A stretch of 64,000 nt of DNA from Epsilonproteobacteria bacterium UBA4036 (GTDB taxonomy: Bacteria; Campylobacterota; Campylobacteria; Campylobacterales; Arcobacteraceae). Where the stretch lies: contig DGAG01000011.1 of assembly GCA_002382325.1 (NCBI GenBank), forward strand, positions 223,134-287,133, written 5' to 3'. The translations under genes were made by a program, and so were the position numbers. Shown in pieces: positions 7,672-16,293 of the stretch (its first letter is position 1; each line of letters begins with the position of its first letter). The notes beneath the pieces were generated by a model. The model was not told where the DNA came from, searched no databases, and saw nothing but the letters and a program-made list of their open reading frames with translations.

Positions 7672-8592
7672 TTATACGCCTAACCCAAAAAAGTATTCAA
7701 TCAATTGTAAGTAAAAGTAGATTAATCCAATAAATGCCAATGAACTGATTAAAATGGCACTGGTGACATCGTGGGGTCGGCAATTGTACAATGCTGCAAT
7801 ATTGACGTTATTAACAGCCAAAGGCACCATAAGTTCCATCAGTAAAATGGCTGCCACATAAGGGTTTAAATCACTTAAAAAGATAACACCTAAACCCACC
7901 AAAGGCAAAAGAATATGTTTAACCAAGGTGATATGAAAAGAGAGTTTCCATGCTGTAGTTTTCACCTTAACTTGACTTAAATAGATACCAAAAATAACCA
8001 ATTGCATCACAATAGCTGTATAAGAGCCCATTTCTAAAATACGATTAAAATGCACACCAATAGGAAACTGATAATAGTTAAATGCCAAAGCAATTAGGGC
8101 AAACCAAATGGCAGGGATTTTAAAAATAGAGCCCAAAGCTTGTTTAAAAGAGAATTGATCTTTGGCAAAAAAGTAAACGCTAAAGAGATAGATAAAAAAG
8201 ACATTGGCAATATTTAAAATACTGGTATAAGGAACACTCGCCATTCCAAAAAGAGCAATACCCAAAGGAATACCCAAATTCCCGGTATTTCCAACCAATG
8301 AAGAGGCCAAATAAATTGATTGATCTTTCGAATCACTGAAAATCTTTTTATAGACAATAAGCAAAAAACCTAAACAAATAAAGATAATAATAAAGTATAA
8401 AATGGGAGCTAAAATAAACTCAAAATCAATAGGAGCTTTCGTTAATCCCCAAAAAATCAAAATGGGTTGCAGAAAATAGAGATTAAGAAGAATAAAACTT
8501 TTTTCATCGATTTTCTCTTTAAACTGGCGTTTAACAACAAATCCTATAACGATAAAAAAATAGATGGTGCCTACTGAAATTAATGCTTCGAT
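7672..8592 (-). CDS. AEC-family (auxin efflux carrier-like) permease, anomalous start
   Basis: An inner-membrane permease of the AEC family, about 306 residues with roughly ten hydrophobic segments, including the SLVGNTGNLGIPLG motif of the central bundle. The first in-frame conventional initiator is a TTG at 8460, which would give 262 residues and delete the first helix. Coding sequence continues in frame upstream with a typical AEC N-terminal helix (ALISVGTIYFFIVIGFVV). It reaches AAAGGA followed by an ATG at 8597 that is in another frame and hits TAA after five codons. I therefore start the feature at the in-frame ATC (8592). Initiation at ATC/ATT, a small indel just after the ATG, or a sequencing error would each explain this. 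AEC members export or import organic acids or amino acids; the substrate is unknown. Confidence 0.65.
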   Translation of the reverse strand: MEALISVGTIYFFIVIGFVVKRQFKEKIDEKSFILLNLYFLQPILIFWGLTKAPIDFEFILAPILYFIIIFICLGFLLIVYKKIFSDSKDQSIYLASSLVGNTGNLGIPLGIALFGMASVPYTSILNIANVFFIYLFSVYFFAKDQFSFKQALGSIFKIPAIWFALIALAFNYYQFPIGVHFNRILEMGSYTAIVMQLVIFGIYLSQVKVKTTAWKLSFHITLVKHILLPLVGLGVIFLSDLNPYVAAILLMELMVPLAVNNVNIAALYNCRPHDVTSAILISSLAFIGLIYFYLQLIEYFFGLGV

Positions 8593-8665
8593 GTCATTTC
8601 CTTTAAAAAAGGGAATTTTAGCATAACTTCATTGACAAGTGGTAAAATAACTCTTGTTTGAGTTA

Positions 8666-10246
8666 TTAAACCATAATACCTTTAATCATAAAAAAGACAG
8701 CTGCAGATAAACAAGCAGCAGCAGGTACGGTAATAATCCATGCCGCAACAATTTTTTTAATCGCATCTCGTTTGACATATTTTATGCTTTTAGCCTCTTT
8801 AAAATTCTTTTTGGCTTCCCTTGCTGATTCAATTTTTTCATCAATTAATCGGTGCAAAGCAACGATTTTTTGATAATTGGCTTTGGTTTTTTTATCAATG
8901 GCTTCAAGGGTATGTAACTCTTTTTCATAGGCATCAAGCTCTTTTTTATCTTTTTTAAATCGTTTTCTGGCTCGGCTGATATAGGCACTTTCACTTGAAT
9001 CAAGATATTCTCTTAAAAATCCCACTCCAAATACTCCTCCAACGGCGATATGCGTAGAAGAAACAGGTAAGCCCAATTGTGAAGCCACAATAACGGTAAA
9101 CGCTGCTGCCATGGCAATTGAAAAGGCTCGAACTTGATCCAGTTCAGTAATCTCACTTCCCACCGTTTGAATCAATTTGGGACCATATAACGCAAGTCCT
9201 ACTGCAATACCAATAGCCCCTACTGCCATAACCCAAAAAGGGATACCTACTTTACTGGAAATTCCTGCATTCATAATGGCATCATTAATGGCAGCTAAAG
9301 GTCCAATGGCATTGGCAACATCATTGGCACCATGAGCAAAAGATAAGAGTGCTGCGGCAAAGACCAAGGGAATATTAAATAAAGAGTTCACACTTGCTCG
9401 TGAGTTACTCAGTTTTGCACTGTTTTTTAGAATAATGGATTTGGCAAAAATAAAAACAATGACAGCAATGACAATTCCAATTAACGAAGCTTGAAGAAAA
9501 TTCAAATGGATAAGTTGTTTTAAGCCTTTTAGGATTAAATACGTTGAAAATGCCCATGACATTAATGCAATTAAATAAGGCACAAACGTTTTCGCAGCAC
9601 TGACCATATCCTCTTTAAACATAATATTTCGTTTTATAAAAAATAAAAATCCTGCGGCGATGACCCCTCCTAATACAGGAGAGATAATCCATGAAGAGAC
9701 AATTTTCCCCATTGTACCCCAATTAACAATTGAAAATCCTGCTGCGGCAATTCCTGCCCCCATAACACCACCAACAATGGAATGAGTGGTAGATACAGGC
9801 GCACCTACGGCAGTTGCAAAGTTAAGCCAAATGGCTGCACTAAGAAGCGCAGCTGTCATTGCCCAAATAAAAATTTCGGGATTGGTAATTAAAGCAGGAT
9901 CAATAATGCCATTTTTGATGGTTTTAACCACTTCACCACCGGCAATAAAAGCACCACCTGCCTCACAAATAGCGGCAATAACAATTGCCCACATCATGGT
10001 TAAGGCTTTTGAACCAACAGCAGGTCCTACGTTATTAGCAACATCATTGGCACCAATGTTCATCGCCATATACGCACCAAATACCGCACCAATAATCAAA
10101 AATGTATTGTTTTCAATATTGCCATGAAATGCATAACTGTAAATAAAAACAAAAGCAACAAACAGCAATGCCAAAGAAAACTTGGTGTAGTTTGACATTG
10201 ATTTTCGTGTAACTTTATTGATTTTTTCGATGGTTTTAATATCCAC
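8666..10246 (-). CDS. pit: PiT-family inorganic phosphate transporter
   Basis: A 526-residue integral membrane protein with the duplicated PiT signature: NIGANDVANNVGPAVGSKAL near residue 62 and AHGANDVANAIGPLAA near 305. Each half also carries the PVSTTHSIVGG / PVSSTHIAVGG motif. The family imports phosphate, usually as a metal-phosphate complex with protons or sodium. An insertion of about 75 charged, coiled-coil-prone residues (RARKRFKKDKKELDAYEK…) precedes the last helix and is predicted cytoplasmic. The start ATG follows AAAAAGGG. It has no PhoU-like partner next to it. The 5' leader carries a tandem repeat, annotated separately. Confidence 0.9.
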   Translation of the reverse strand: MDIKTIEKINKVTRKSMSNYTKFSLALLFVAFVFIYSYAFHGNIENNTFLIIGAVFGAYMAMNIGANDVANNVGPAVGSKALTMMWAIVIAAICEAGGAFIAGGEVVKTIKNGIIDPALITNPEIFIWAMTAALLSAAIWLNFATAVGAPVSTTHSIVGGVMGAGIAAAGFSIVNWGTMGKIVSSWIISPVLGGVIAAGFLFFIKRNIMFKEDMVSAAKTFVPYLIALMSWAFSTYLILKGLKQLIHLNFLQASLIGIVIAVIVFIFAKSIILKNSAKLSNSRASVNSLFNIPLVFAAALLSFAHGANDVANAIGPLAAINDAIMNAGISSKVGIPFWVMAVGAIGIAVGLALYGPKLIQTVGSEITELDQVRAFSIAMAAAFTVIVASQLGLPVSSTHIAVGGVFGVGFLREYLDSSESAYISRARKRFKKDKKELDAYEKELHTLEAIDKKTKANYQKIVALHRLIDEKIESAREAKKNFKEAKSIKYVKRDAIKKIVAAWIITVPAAACLSAAVFFMIKGIMV

Positions 10247-10255
10247 ACAAACCCT

Positions 10256-10274
10256 TTTTGTAACTGTTTTGTAA
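10256..10274 (-). promoter_or_regulatory. Tandem TTACAAAA repeat in the pit leader
   Basis: On the minus strand, TTACAAAA occurs twice with an 11-base period, just upstream of the pit start. A TACAAT -10-like box lies at 10290-10295. The repeat would then be inside the 5' leader, better placed for repression than activation. The 11-base period is the spacing used by PhoB-family regulators, but the sequence is not a classical Pho box. Confidence 0.3.
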
Positions 10275-10401
10275 TTTAAATTCGATAGGATTGTAGCGTG
10301 ATAATGATTAGTATAGCTTTAAGTAAGCTTAAAGTATTTATGGGGAAAGTATTGAATATATTCCAAATGACCATAAAATATGACCTTGGAAATTGTCAAA
10401 T

Positions 10402-10677
10402 TCAGTGTTTTTTGTCCTCTTTTTTTTTCTTTTTAGAAAAACCCGCTCCCTTTTTCTCTTTTTTTTCTAAGTCTAATTCCTGAATAAGTGTTTGATAATC
10501 TAAGCCTTGTTCATGTAACGTTGCAAAACATTGAGCGATTACGGCAATGGCATTAGGCACTTCCCCTTTTTTCTTATAGGCTTGTATGTTTTTTTCATTA
10601 ACTTTAATGAGTTCAGCAAATTTGGGAAGAGTAATTTCGGAGTCTAAAAGAAGTTTTTTAAATGCGATAAAAGTCAT
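10402..10677 (-). CDS. Small helix-turn-helix-like protein with Lys-rich tail
   Basis: A 91-residue protein. Residues 1-60 resemble an XRE-type helix-turn-helix (EITLPKFAELIKVNEKNIQAYKKKGEVPNA…). The last 20 residues are almost all Lys and Glu and may bind nucleic acid. The Lys codons form long A tracts on the minus strand, including a run of nine at 10420-10428, so slippage there could change the tail. It lies downstream of the DEAD-box helicase on the same strand with a 106-base gap. The precise role is unknown. Confidence 0.6.
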   Translation of the reverse strand: MTFIAFKKLLLDSEITLPKFAELIKVNEKNIQAYKKKGEVPNAIAVIAQCFATLHEQGLDYQTLIQELDLEKKEKKGAGFSKKKKKEDKKH

Positions 10678-10783
10678 AGTTTAAATTCCTAACATTAAAG
10701 TGAATAATCATACTAAAATCTCTATAAATTATTACTAAAATATATAAAAGCTATGAAAATGAATGGGAAGAATGAAGAAGAGA

Positions 10784-12253
10784 TTAATCTCTTCTTCTGC
10801 TTCTTGAACTTGAACTTGAGTTTCGAGGTCTTGAACCTGATCCAGCATGAGAGTTTCGGTTTCTTGAAAAGTTTCCTCTTCCTCTTCCTCGACCTCGATT
10901 GTCCCCTCGAGCGTCATCTCTGGAATTTTTCATTCGTTCAAATAATCTTTCGATGTCATTTTGTGATTTACCAATATAGTTATTTCCTTGAACCGCAGTG
11001 TCTTCTGCTAGCATGGAAGCGAGTTTAAACGCAATGGTTGAGATATCAAACTCTTCTTTAAGCTCTTCTAATAAGCTATAAACACCTTCATTGACTTCTT
11101 GTGTTCGAATTTTTTGGATAAATGAGCTTACTTTTTTCTCTTTTACACTTTTAATGTTAGGAATCACTTTTGCTTCAAGTTTTCCCCCTGTGGTTTGTTG
11201 AATTTTTTGAATCATTCTAAACTCATGAGGTGTTACAATTGAGATGGCTTTTCCCTCTTTTCCTGCTCGTCCTGTTCGTCCAATTCTGTGAACATACGAT
11301 TCACTGTCAAATGGTAAATGGTAGTTAAAGACATGAGAAACGTCATTAACATCAAGTCCACGTGCCGCAACATCAGTTGCAATTAATACTTCCAGTTTTC
11401 CTTTTTTAAACGCATTGATGGCTTCTTCTCTTTGACGTTGCTCCATATCTCCGTGAAGACCTTTTGCACTGTATCCAAGAGAGACTAAAAATGTAGAAAG
11501 TCTGTCAACTTCTTTTTTGGTTCGACAAAAAATAATCGATTTTTCAGGATTTTTGAAATCGTATAATCGAATTAATGCGTCGTCTCTTTCGTGTTCGTCG
11601 ACCACATAAAACGATTGCTCAATTTTGCTGTTGGTCATTTCTGCTTTTGTTATGGTAATAAACGTAGGTTCAATCAAAATGGTTTGAGCCAATTTTTTAA
11701 TGGCTAATGGCATGGTGGCTGAAAAAAGAAGGGTTTGTCTTTTTGTCGGTAAAAAAGTGAAAATCTCTTTAATATCGTCTAAAAATCCCATATCAAGCAT
11801 TTCATCGGCTTCATCTAAAACCACGAAATTAGGCTTAATATCAATTTTATTTCCTTTTAAAAGGTCCAAAAATCGTCCTGGTGTTGCAACAATAACACTG
11901 GCATTGGCAATATGACTTAACTGTCTTGAATACGATTGACCACCGTAAACCGTAGCCGTTTTGATGTTTAAAAATCGTCCAAATCGGAAAATTTCATCTG
12001 AAACTTGCATAGCAAGTTCTCGTGTGGGTACGATAATAACAGCTTCTACACTGCCATCGCATTTGAGATTGTTTAAAATAGGAAGACCAAATGCGGCTGT
12101 TTTCCCTGTTCCTGTATGGGCTTGTCCGACCATATCTTTACCTGATAACACAACAGGAATCGCATCTTTTTGAATAGGGCTTGGTTCTTTAAATCCTGCT
12201 TCATCGATGGCTTGTTGTAACTTTGCGTTTAAATTAAACTCTTTAAATGTCAT
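10784..12253 (-). CDS. DEAD-box ATP-dependent RNA helicase
   Basis: A 489-residue RNA helicase. Motifs in order are the Q motif (PSPIQKDAIP), I (AHTGTGKT), Ia (PTRELAMQ), II (DEAD), III (SAT), V (ATDVAARGLDV) and VI (HRIGRTGRAG). Residues about 380-445 form a charged helical extension. The C-terminus is an Arg/Gly/Ser-rich tail (RGRGRGRGNF and related), which typically gives non-specific RNA binding. Such proteins act in ribosome assembly and cold-adapted mRNA turnover. It resembles DeaD/RhlE-type enzymes but the subgroup cannot be fixed by eye. It has a long leader (about 170 bases) with a hairpin. Confidence 0.9.
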   Translation of the reverse strand: MTFKEFNLNAKLQQAIDEAGFKEPSPIQKDAIPVVLSGKDMVGQAHTGTGKTAAFGLPILNNLKCDGSVEAVIIVPTRELAMQVSDEIFRFGRFLNIKTATVYGGQSYSRQLSHIANASVIVATPGRFLDLLKGNKIDIKPNFVVLDEADEMLDMGFLDDIKEIFTFLPTKRQTLLFSATMPLAIKKLAQTILIEPTFITITKAEMTNSKIEQSFYVVDEHERDDALIRLYDFKNPEKSIIFCRTKKEVDRLSTFLVSLGYSAKGLHGDMEQRQREEAINAFKKGKLEVLIATDVAARGLDVNDVSHVFNYHLPFDSESYVHRIGRTGRAGKEGKAISIVTPHEFRMIQKIQQTTGGKLEAKVIPNIKSVKEKKVSSFIQKIRTQEVNEGVYSLLEELKEEFDISTIAFKLASMLAEDTAVQGNNYIGKSQNDIERLFERMKNSRDDARGDNRGRGRGRGNFSRNRNSHAGSGSRPRNSSSSSRSRRRD

Positions 12254-12373
12254 GTGTTGTCCTTGTGTATTCTTCTATGAGAATGATTTAAAAGATACAC
12301 CTATATATGACTATTTAACGAACTTTAGTAAGCGGTTACTTGATAAAAACAGAATTCAAGTGTTTAAAACAGG

Positions 12374-12393
12374 TTTGAAGAGACGTCTTCAAA
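12374..12393. promoter_or_regulatory. Hairpin in the helicase 5' leader
   Basis: Perfect 8-bp arms TTTGAAGA/TCTTCAAA surround a 4-base loop. It lies about 120 bases upstream of the helicase start and about 30-50 bases after a TATAAT -10 box at 12429-12434 (minus strand). Three AAAACAG words (plus strand) flank it. There is no T tract on either side, so it is not an intrinsic terminator. Confidence 0.4.
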
Positions 12394-12428
12394 AAACAGT
12401 AAGCATATAATTGTGTATATTTTGGCGG

Positions 12429-12434
12429 ATTATA
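12429..12434 (-). promoter_or_regulatory. Likely -10 box for the helicase gene
   Basis: TATAAT on the minus strand, 175 bases upstream of the helicase start and between it and accC. It would give a leader of about 170 bases. No clear -35 is visible, which is common for promoters in this lineage. Confidence 0.4.
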
Positions 12435-12469
12435 CTTAAATTAATATAAATTTAAGCTTTAGAAAAAGG

Positions 12470-13840
12470 CTATTTGCCTTTTTCTACTTCTAAATCGGCT
12501 AATTTTTTATAGCCTTCAAGATATTTAGTGTCGTAAGTATTGTTGATAAAGTCTTGGTTTTCCATCATTTTAATGTGAAAAGGAATCGTTGTTTTAATCC
12601 CTTCAACCTCAAACTCGCTTAATGCTCGTTTCATAATGTTGATGGCTTTTTCTCGGTCTCTTCCCCACACAATCAGTTTCCCAATCATTGAGTCATAGTA
12701 AGGAGGAACGATATAGTTGGTATAAACATGAGAATCAACTCGAACATTTCTTCCCCCTGGCACCATCCATTGGGTTACTTTTCCGGGACTGGGTAAGAAA
12801 CTGTTTGGGTCTTCTGCTGTAATTCGACACTCAATGGCATGACCTCTAAATTTGATGGTATCTTGTGCAGGTAATTTTTCACCTTGGGCCACTTTAATCA
12901 TCCATTCAATAATGTCAATACCACTGACCATTTCAGACACAGGGTGTTCTACTTGAAGTCGTGTATTCATCTCCATAAAGTAGATGTTTTGTTTATCATC
13001 GGCTAAAAATTCAAACGTTCCTGCTCCTTCATACTCTAAGTATTTCGTGGCTTTAACAGCAACGTCTAAAAGTTTTGCTCGAGTTTCGTCGTTGAGTAAA
13101 ATGGCAGGCGATTCTTCAATAACTTTTTGGTGTCGTCGTTGTAAAGAACAATCTCTCTCACCAATGTGAATGGCATTGCCATGGCTGTCACCAATAACTT
13201 GAACTTCAATGTGTCGAGGATTGTTGATAAATCGCTCTAAATACATCGTTCCATCACCAAAGGCAGCTAAGGCTTCACTTGAAGCCGCCATAAACAGTTG
13301 GTCAAACTCAGCTTCAGTTTTAATCAGCCTCATTCCTCTACCACCACCACCAGCAGCTGCTTTTGCCATAATAGGATAACCAATTTCATTGGCAACTCTT
13401 CGTCCGTCTTCAAGAGTATGTACAGCCCCTTTAGAACCAGGAACGACAGGAACACCTGCTTTAATCATCTCTTCTTTGGCTTTTGATTTATCCGCCATTT
13501 TTTCCATGACTTCAACAGAAGGTCCGATGAATTTGATGTTATGCAATCGGCATACTTCTACAAAGTCTTGATTTTCAGATAAAAATCCATAGCCTGGGAA
13601 AATCGCATCACACCCAGTCATTTCTGCGGCTGTGATAATAGCTGGAATACTTAAATACGATTCAGTTGATTTTGCTCCACCAATACACACCGCTTCATCG
13701 GCATGTTTTAAATACGAGGCATTTTTATCACCGGCACTGTAAACAGCGACCGATTTTTTCCCCATTTCCTTAATAGTTCTAATAGCTCTTTGAACAATTT
13801 CACCTCTGTTGGCTATTAAAATCTTTTTAATTTCTGCCAT
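12470..13840 (-). CDS. accC: Biotin carboxylase subunit of acetyl-CoA carboxylase
   Basis: A 456-residue ATP-grasp enzyme that carboxylates biotin on BCCP for malonyl-CoA synthesis. The N-terminus KKILIANRGEIVQRAIRT is characteristic. The glycine-rich ATP loop AAAGGGGRGMR lies near residue 165, ERDCSLQRRHQKVIEE near 230, and MEMNTRLQVEHPVSE with catalytic Glu/Arg near 290. The length matches stand-alone AccC. It starts 2 bases after the accB stop, the standard accBC operon. The possibility that it serves a pyruvate carboxylase-type complex is not supported by any neighbour. Confidence 0.95.
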   Translation of the reverse strand: MAEIKKILIANRGEIVQRAIRTIKEMGKKSVAVYSAGDKNASYLKHADEAVCIGGAKSTESYLSIPAIITAAEMTGCDAIFPGYGFLSENQDFVEVCRLHNIKFIGPSVEVMEKMADKSKAKEEMIKAGVPVVPGSKGAVHTLEDGRRVANEIGYPIMAKAAAGGGGRGMRLIKTEAEFDQLFMAASSEALAAFGDGTMYLERFINNPRHIEVQVIGDSHGNAIHIGERDCSLQRRHQKVIEESPAILLNDETRAKLLDVAVKATKYLEYEGAGTFEFLADDKQNIYFMEMNTRLQVEHPVSEMVSGIDIIEWMIKVAQGEKLPAQDTIKFRGHAIECRITAEDPNSFLPSPGKVTQWMVPGGRNVRVDSHVYTNYIVPPYYDSMIGKLIVWGRDREKAINIMKRALSEFEVEGIKTTIPFHIKMMENQDFINNTYDTKYLEGYKKLADLEVEKGK

Positions 13841-13842
13841 GA

Positions 13843-14310
13843 TTAAATCTTTTCAATCACAAACAGTGGCATATCGTATTCAACAGGTTCAGCATCTTTT
13901 ACAAGAATCTCAACAATTTTGCAATCGCACTCTGCTTCCACTTCATTCATGATTTTCATTGCTTCTAAAATACATAACGTTTGACCCGCTTTTACAGTAT
14001 CACCCACTTTAACAAAAGGAGCTGAATCAGGTGATGGAGAGCTGTAGTATGTTCCAATCATTGGTGCATTGATGGTGTCTCCTTTGGCTTTTGAAACAGG
14101 AGCAGCAGCCGCTTCTTGTACAGCTGCAGCAGGAGCCGCAACAGGAGCAGCCGTTGGAGCTATGAAATTGGGTTGAGGTTGTGCAACAGTAACATAGCCA
14201 TCAGCACCTTTACCCATTGAAATTTCAAAGTCACCCTCTTTGACTTTTAATTTACTCAACTCGCTTTTGTCGAATACTTTAATTAATTCTTTTATATCCT
14301 TGAAATCCAT
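13843..14310 (-). CDS. accB: Biotin carboxyl carrier protein of acetyl-CoA carboxylase
   Basis: A 155-residue carrier protein. Residues about 1-40 form the helical N-terminal region (DIKELIKVFDKSELSKLKV). An Ala/Pro-rich linker follows, and the C-terminal biotinyl domain carries the lysine in EAMKIMNEVEA. It shuttles carboxybiotin between AccC and the carboxyltransferase. I chose the ATG at 14310 because AAAAGG lies just upstream; an in-frame upstream start would add 12 atypical residues. A TATAAT box on the minus strand at 14355-14360 is the likely promoter. Confidence 0.93.
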   Translation of the reverse strand: MDFKDIKELIKVFDKSELSKLKVKEGDFEISMGKGADGYVTVAQPQPNFIAPTAAPVAAPAAAVQEAAAAPVSKAKGDTINAPMIGTYYSSPSPDSAPFVKVGDTVKAGQTLCILEAMKIMNEVEAECDCKIVEILVKDAEPVEYDMPLFVIEKI

Positions 14311-14354
14311 TACTAACCTTTTCGTTAAATTTTTGATATAATACAAGAAAATTA

Positions 14355-14360
14355 ATTATA
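14355..14360 (-). promoter_or_regulatory. Likely -10 box for accBC
   Basis: TATAAT on the minus strand, 45 bases upstream of the accB start, inside a T-rich divergent region. It faces away from the dCMP-deaminase-like gene. Confidence 0.45.
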
Positions 14361-14470
14361 GTTTAATAAAACAAAAATTTGCAAAAATTATCCATTTTGA
14401 TGAAAAATTGACATGTTTCATACATAAATTGGCTTTTTTTGGCTCATTTTTGAATAAAATCGAGGGTTTA

Positions 14471-14905
14471 ATGATCAGTGATAGAAATTTTATCAATATA
14501 GCACGCGAAATTGCCAGTGCCTCTAAATGTGTCTCAAAACAAGTGGGAGCGGTCATTGTAAAAGATGGAAGGATTTTATCAACAGGATACAACGGAACAC
14601 CTCCTGGATATGAAAATTGTACGGCACATTGGAAAGGGGTTTACACCAAAGAGCACCATGAATGGTCTAAGGTTTATGAAATTCATGCGGAAATGAATGC
14701 CATTATTTGGGCAGCACGAAAAGGCATTAGTATTGAAGGGGGAACCATTTATGTTACGCTTGAACCTTGCAGTGAGTGTTCAAAAAATTTAATTGCTTCT
14801 GGAATCAAACGTATTGTCTATGAAAAATCGTATGAACATACCAATTCGGATTTGATCTCTAAATTTATTAAAGACAATGGTGTGGTTATTGAGCAAATCA
14901 AATAA
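14471..14905 (+). CDS. dCMP deaminase family protein
   Basis: A 144-residue zinc-dependent deaminase. The catalytic HAEMNAI motif (His ligand and proton-shuttle Glu) is near residue 74, and PCSECSKNLIASGI supplies the two cysteine ligands near 100. The family converts dCMP to dUMP for thymidylate synthesis; related proteins are annotated ComEB. The early segment SKCVSKQVGAVIVKDGRILSTGYNGTP is typical of dCMP deaminase. The ATG at 14471 is preceded by GAGGG, which favours it over an upstream start that lacks family similarity. It is 2 bases from the methyltransferase gene, so cotranscription is likely. Confidence 0.85.
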   Translation: MISDRNFINIAREIASASKCVSKQVGAVIVKDGRILSTGYNGTPPGYENCTAHWKGVYTKEHHEWSKVYEIHAEMNAIIWAARKGISIEGGTIYVTLEPCSECSKNLIASGIKRIVYEKSYEHTNSDLISKFIKDNGVVIEQIK

Positions 14906-14907
14906 CG

Positions 14908-15477
14908 ATGTCGTTAATTAACAATAAAAAATTTTATCACGATGCCATTAAACGTTTTGGTGTCAGCGCCCAAGGTGTACATTGGAATTCCAAATATTCA
15001 CAGTATAAACGATTTGAAATCCTGACGTCTTGTATTCAAAACGAGCTTTCACGGTCTAAAATCATTGATGCAGGGTGTGGTTTTGCAGAGTATTACCACT
15101 ATTTAAAAAAGAAACAACGATTACCTAAAAATTATATCGGAATTGATTGTGAATCAAGTATGATTAATATTGCACAAAATCGTTTTCCCTCTTTAGAGTT
15201 TTATCTACAAGATGTATTAATCGATGAGCTTTTTTGCGCAGATTATTATGTGTGCAGTGGTGCAATGAATTTATTGAATAAAAACTCATTTTTGCATTTT
15301 ATTACACGCGCTTGGCAACACAGTCAAAAAGGATTTGTTTTTAACTTTTTAAAACAGAAGAGTTTTAATGGTATAAATGCTCAAGAAGTGATTGATTTTT
15401 GTTACACATTATGCCCTAGGGTTGAGGTCTATGATAACTATTTAAAAAATGACCTTACTCTCTTTTTACGCCATTAA
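14908..15477 (+). CDS. SAM-dependent methyltransferase (class I)
   Basis: A 189-residue protein with Rossmann-type methyltransferase motif I (IIDAGCGFAEY near residue 52) and motif II acidic residue (YIGIDCESSM near 76). A motif-IV-like segment CADYYVCSGAMNLL follows. Residues after that (QKGFVFNFLKQKS) resemble the post-I strands of small-molecule methyltransferases. The substrate is unknown. It follows the deaminase gene almost directly and has no strong ribosome site of its own, suggesting translational coupling. Confidence 0.75.
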   Translation: MSLINNKKFYHDAIKRFGVSAQGVHWNSKYSQYKRFEILTSCIQNELSRSKIIDAGCGFAEYYHYLKKKQRLPKNYIGIDCESSMINIAQNRFPSLEFYLQDVLIDELFCADYYVCSGAMNLLNKNSFLHFITRAWQHSQKGFVFNFLKQKSFNGINAQEVIDFCYTLCPRVEVYDNYLKNDLTLFLRH

Positions 15478-15494
15478 TCTCTAAATATCACAAC

Positions 15495-15529
15495 AATATC
15501 ATATCAATAAAGTATTATTTTCGTATTAA
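15495..15529 (+). promoter_or_regulatory. Shared 12-mer and -10 box upstream of lutA
   Basis: AATATCATATCA lies at 15495-15506, followed after 17 bases by TATTAA at 15524-15529. The same 12-mer, again 17 bases before a -10-like hexamer, is upstream of dctP at 21105. ATATCA also occurs just before it at 15485. The position near -35 fits activation by an OmpR-type regulator. Confidence 0.5.
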
Positions 15530-15546
15530 ATGCTTAAAGGATGAAT

Positions 15547-16293
15547 ATGAAAATAGGACTTTTTATTCCTTGTTATATGAATGAACTCTATCCACAAGCC
15601 TGTATGGCGACGCTTAAAATTTTAGAAAATTGCAATTTGAATGTGGAATATCCTATGCAACAAACCTGTTGTGGGCAACCCATGGCAAACAGTGGCTGTT
15701 CTAAAGATGTCAAACAATTGGCTTACCATTTTGTGGAAACCTTTAAAAAATACGATTACATTGTTGCACCCAGTGGTTCATGTGTTGCCATGGTCAAAGA
15801 ACACTACGGTGAATTTTTTCAAGACAACAGCGATTATGAAAAAGTACAAACTTCTATTTATGAGATTTGTGAATTTTTACATGATATTATTAAAGTTGAA
15901 ACACTTAATACCTCTTTCCCTTATAAAGTCGGAGTGCATAACTCTTGTCATGGTCACCGAGAACTCAAACTTGCCAGTTGCAGTGAGTTGAATATCCCTT
16001 ATTTTTCCAAACTGAAAAAATTGCTCTCATTGGTTGATGATATTGAAATTATGCCCTTAAAACGTGATGATGAGTGTTGCGGCTTTGGAGGAACATTTGC
16101 CATTGCTGAAGATGCCATTTCAGCAGCCATGGGCAAAGACAGGATTAATGACCACTTACAAAGTGGTGTTGAAGTGATGACAGGGGCTGATATGTCTTGT
16201 TTGATGCACATGGAAGGAATCATTAATAAAGACAACCAACCCATTAAAGTGATGCACATTACACAAATTTTAGCAGGGGAGAAACTGTCATGA
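15547..16293 (+). CDS. lutA: Lactate utilization protein A (CCG-domain Fe-S protein)
   Basis: A 248-residue protein with two CCG (cysteine-rich) domains: TCCGQPMANSGC near residue 39 and ECCGFGGTFAI near 178, each with a partner Cys (IPCYMNELYP; NSCHGH). These bind an Fe-S cluster in the LutABC complex that oxidises L-lactate to pyruvate. I start at the second ATG (15547), since AAAGGA is 6 bases upstream and the MKIGLFIPCY start is typical; the ATG at 15541 abuts that ribosome site. Its end overlaps lutB by 4 bases. Confidence 0.9.
   Translation: MKIGLFIPCYMNELYPQACMATLKILENCNLNVEYPMQQTCCGQPMANSGCSKDVKQLAYHFVETFKKYDYIVAPSGSCVAMVKEHYGEFFQDNSDYEKVQTSIYEICEFLHDIIKVETLNTSFPYKVGVHNSCHGHRELKLASCSELNIPYFSKLKKLLSLVDDIEIMPLKRDDECCGFGGTFAIAEDAISAAMGKDRINDHLQSGVEVMTGADMSCLMHMEGIINKDNQPIKVMHITQILAGEKLS

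Noticed and set aside
10256..10274. A classical Pho box upstream of pit
   Set aside because: Only the 11-base period fits; the sequence does not match the consensus and it lies downstream of the -10 box.
10735..11028. Open frames on both strands over the helicase 3' end
   Set aside because: They are other-frame readings of the Arg/Gly/Ser repeats of the helicase tail.
12374..12393. Hairpin between accC and the helicase as an intrinsic terminator
   Set aside because: No T run follows the stem on either strand.
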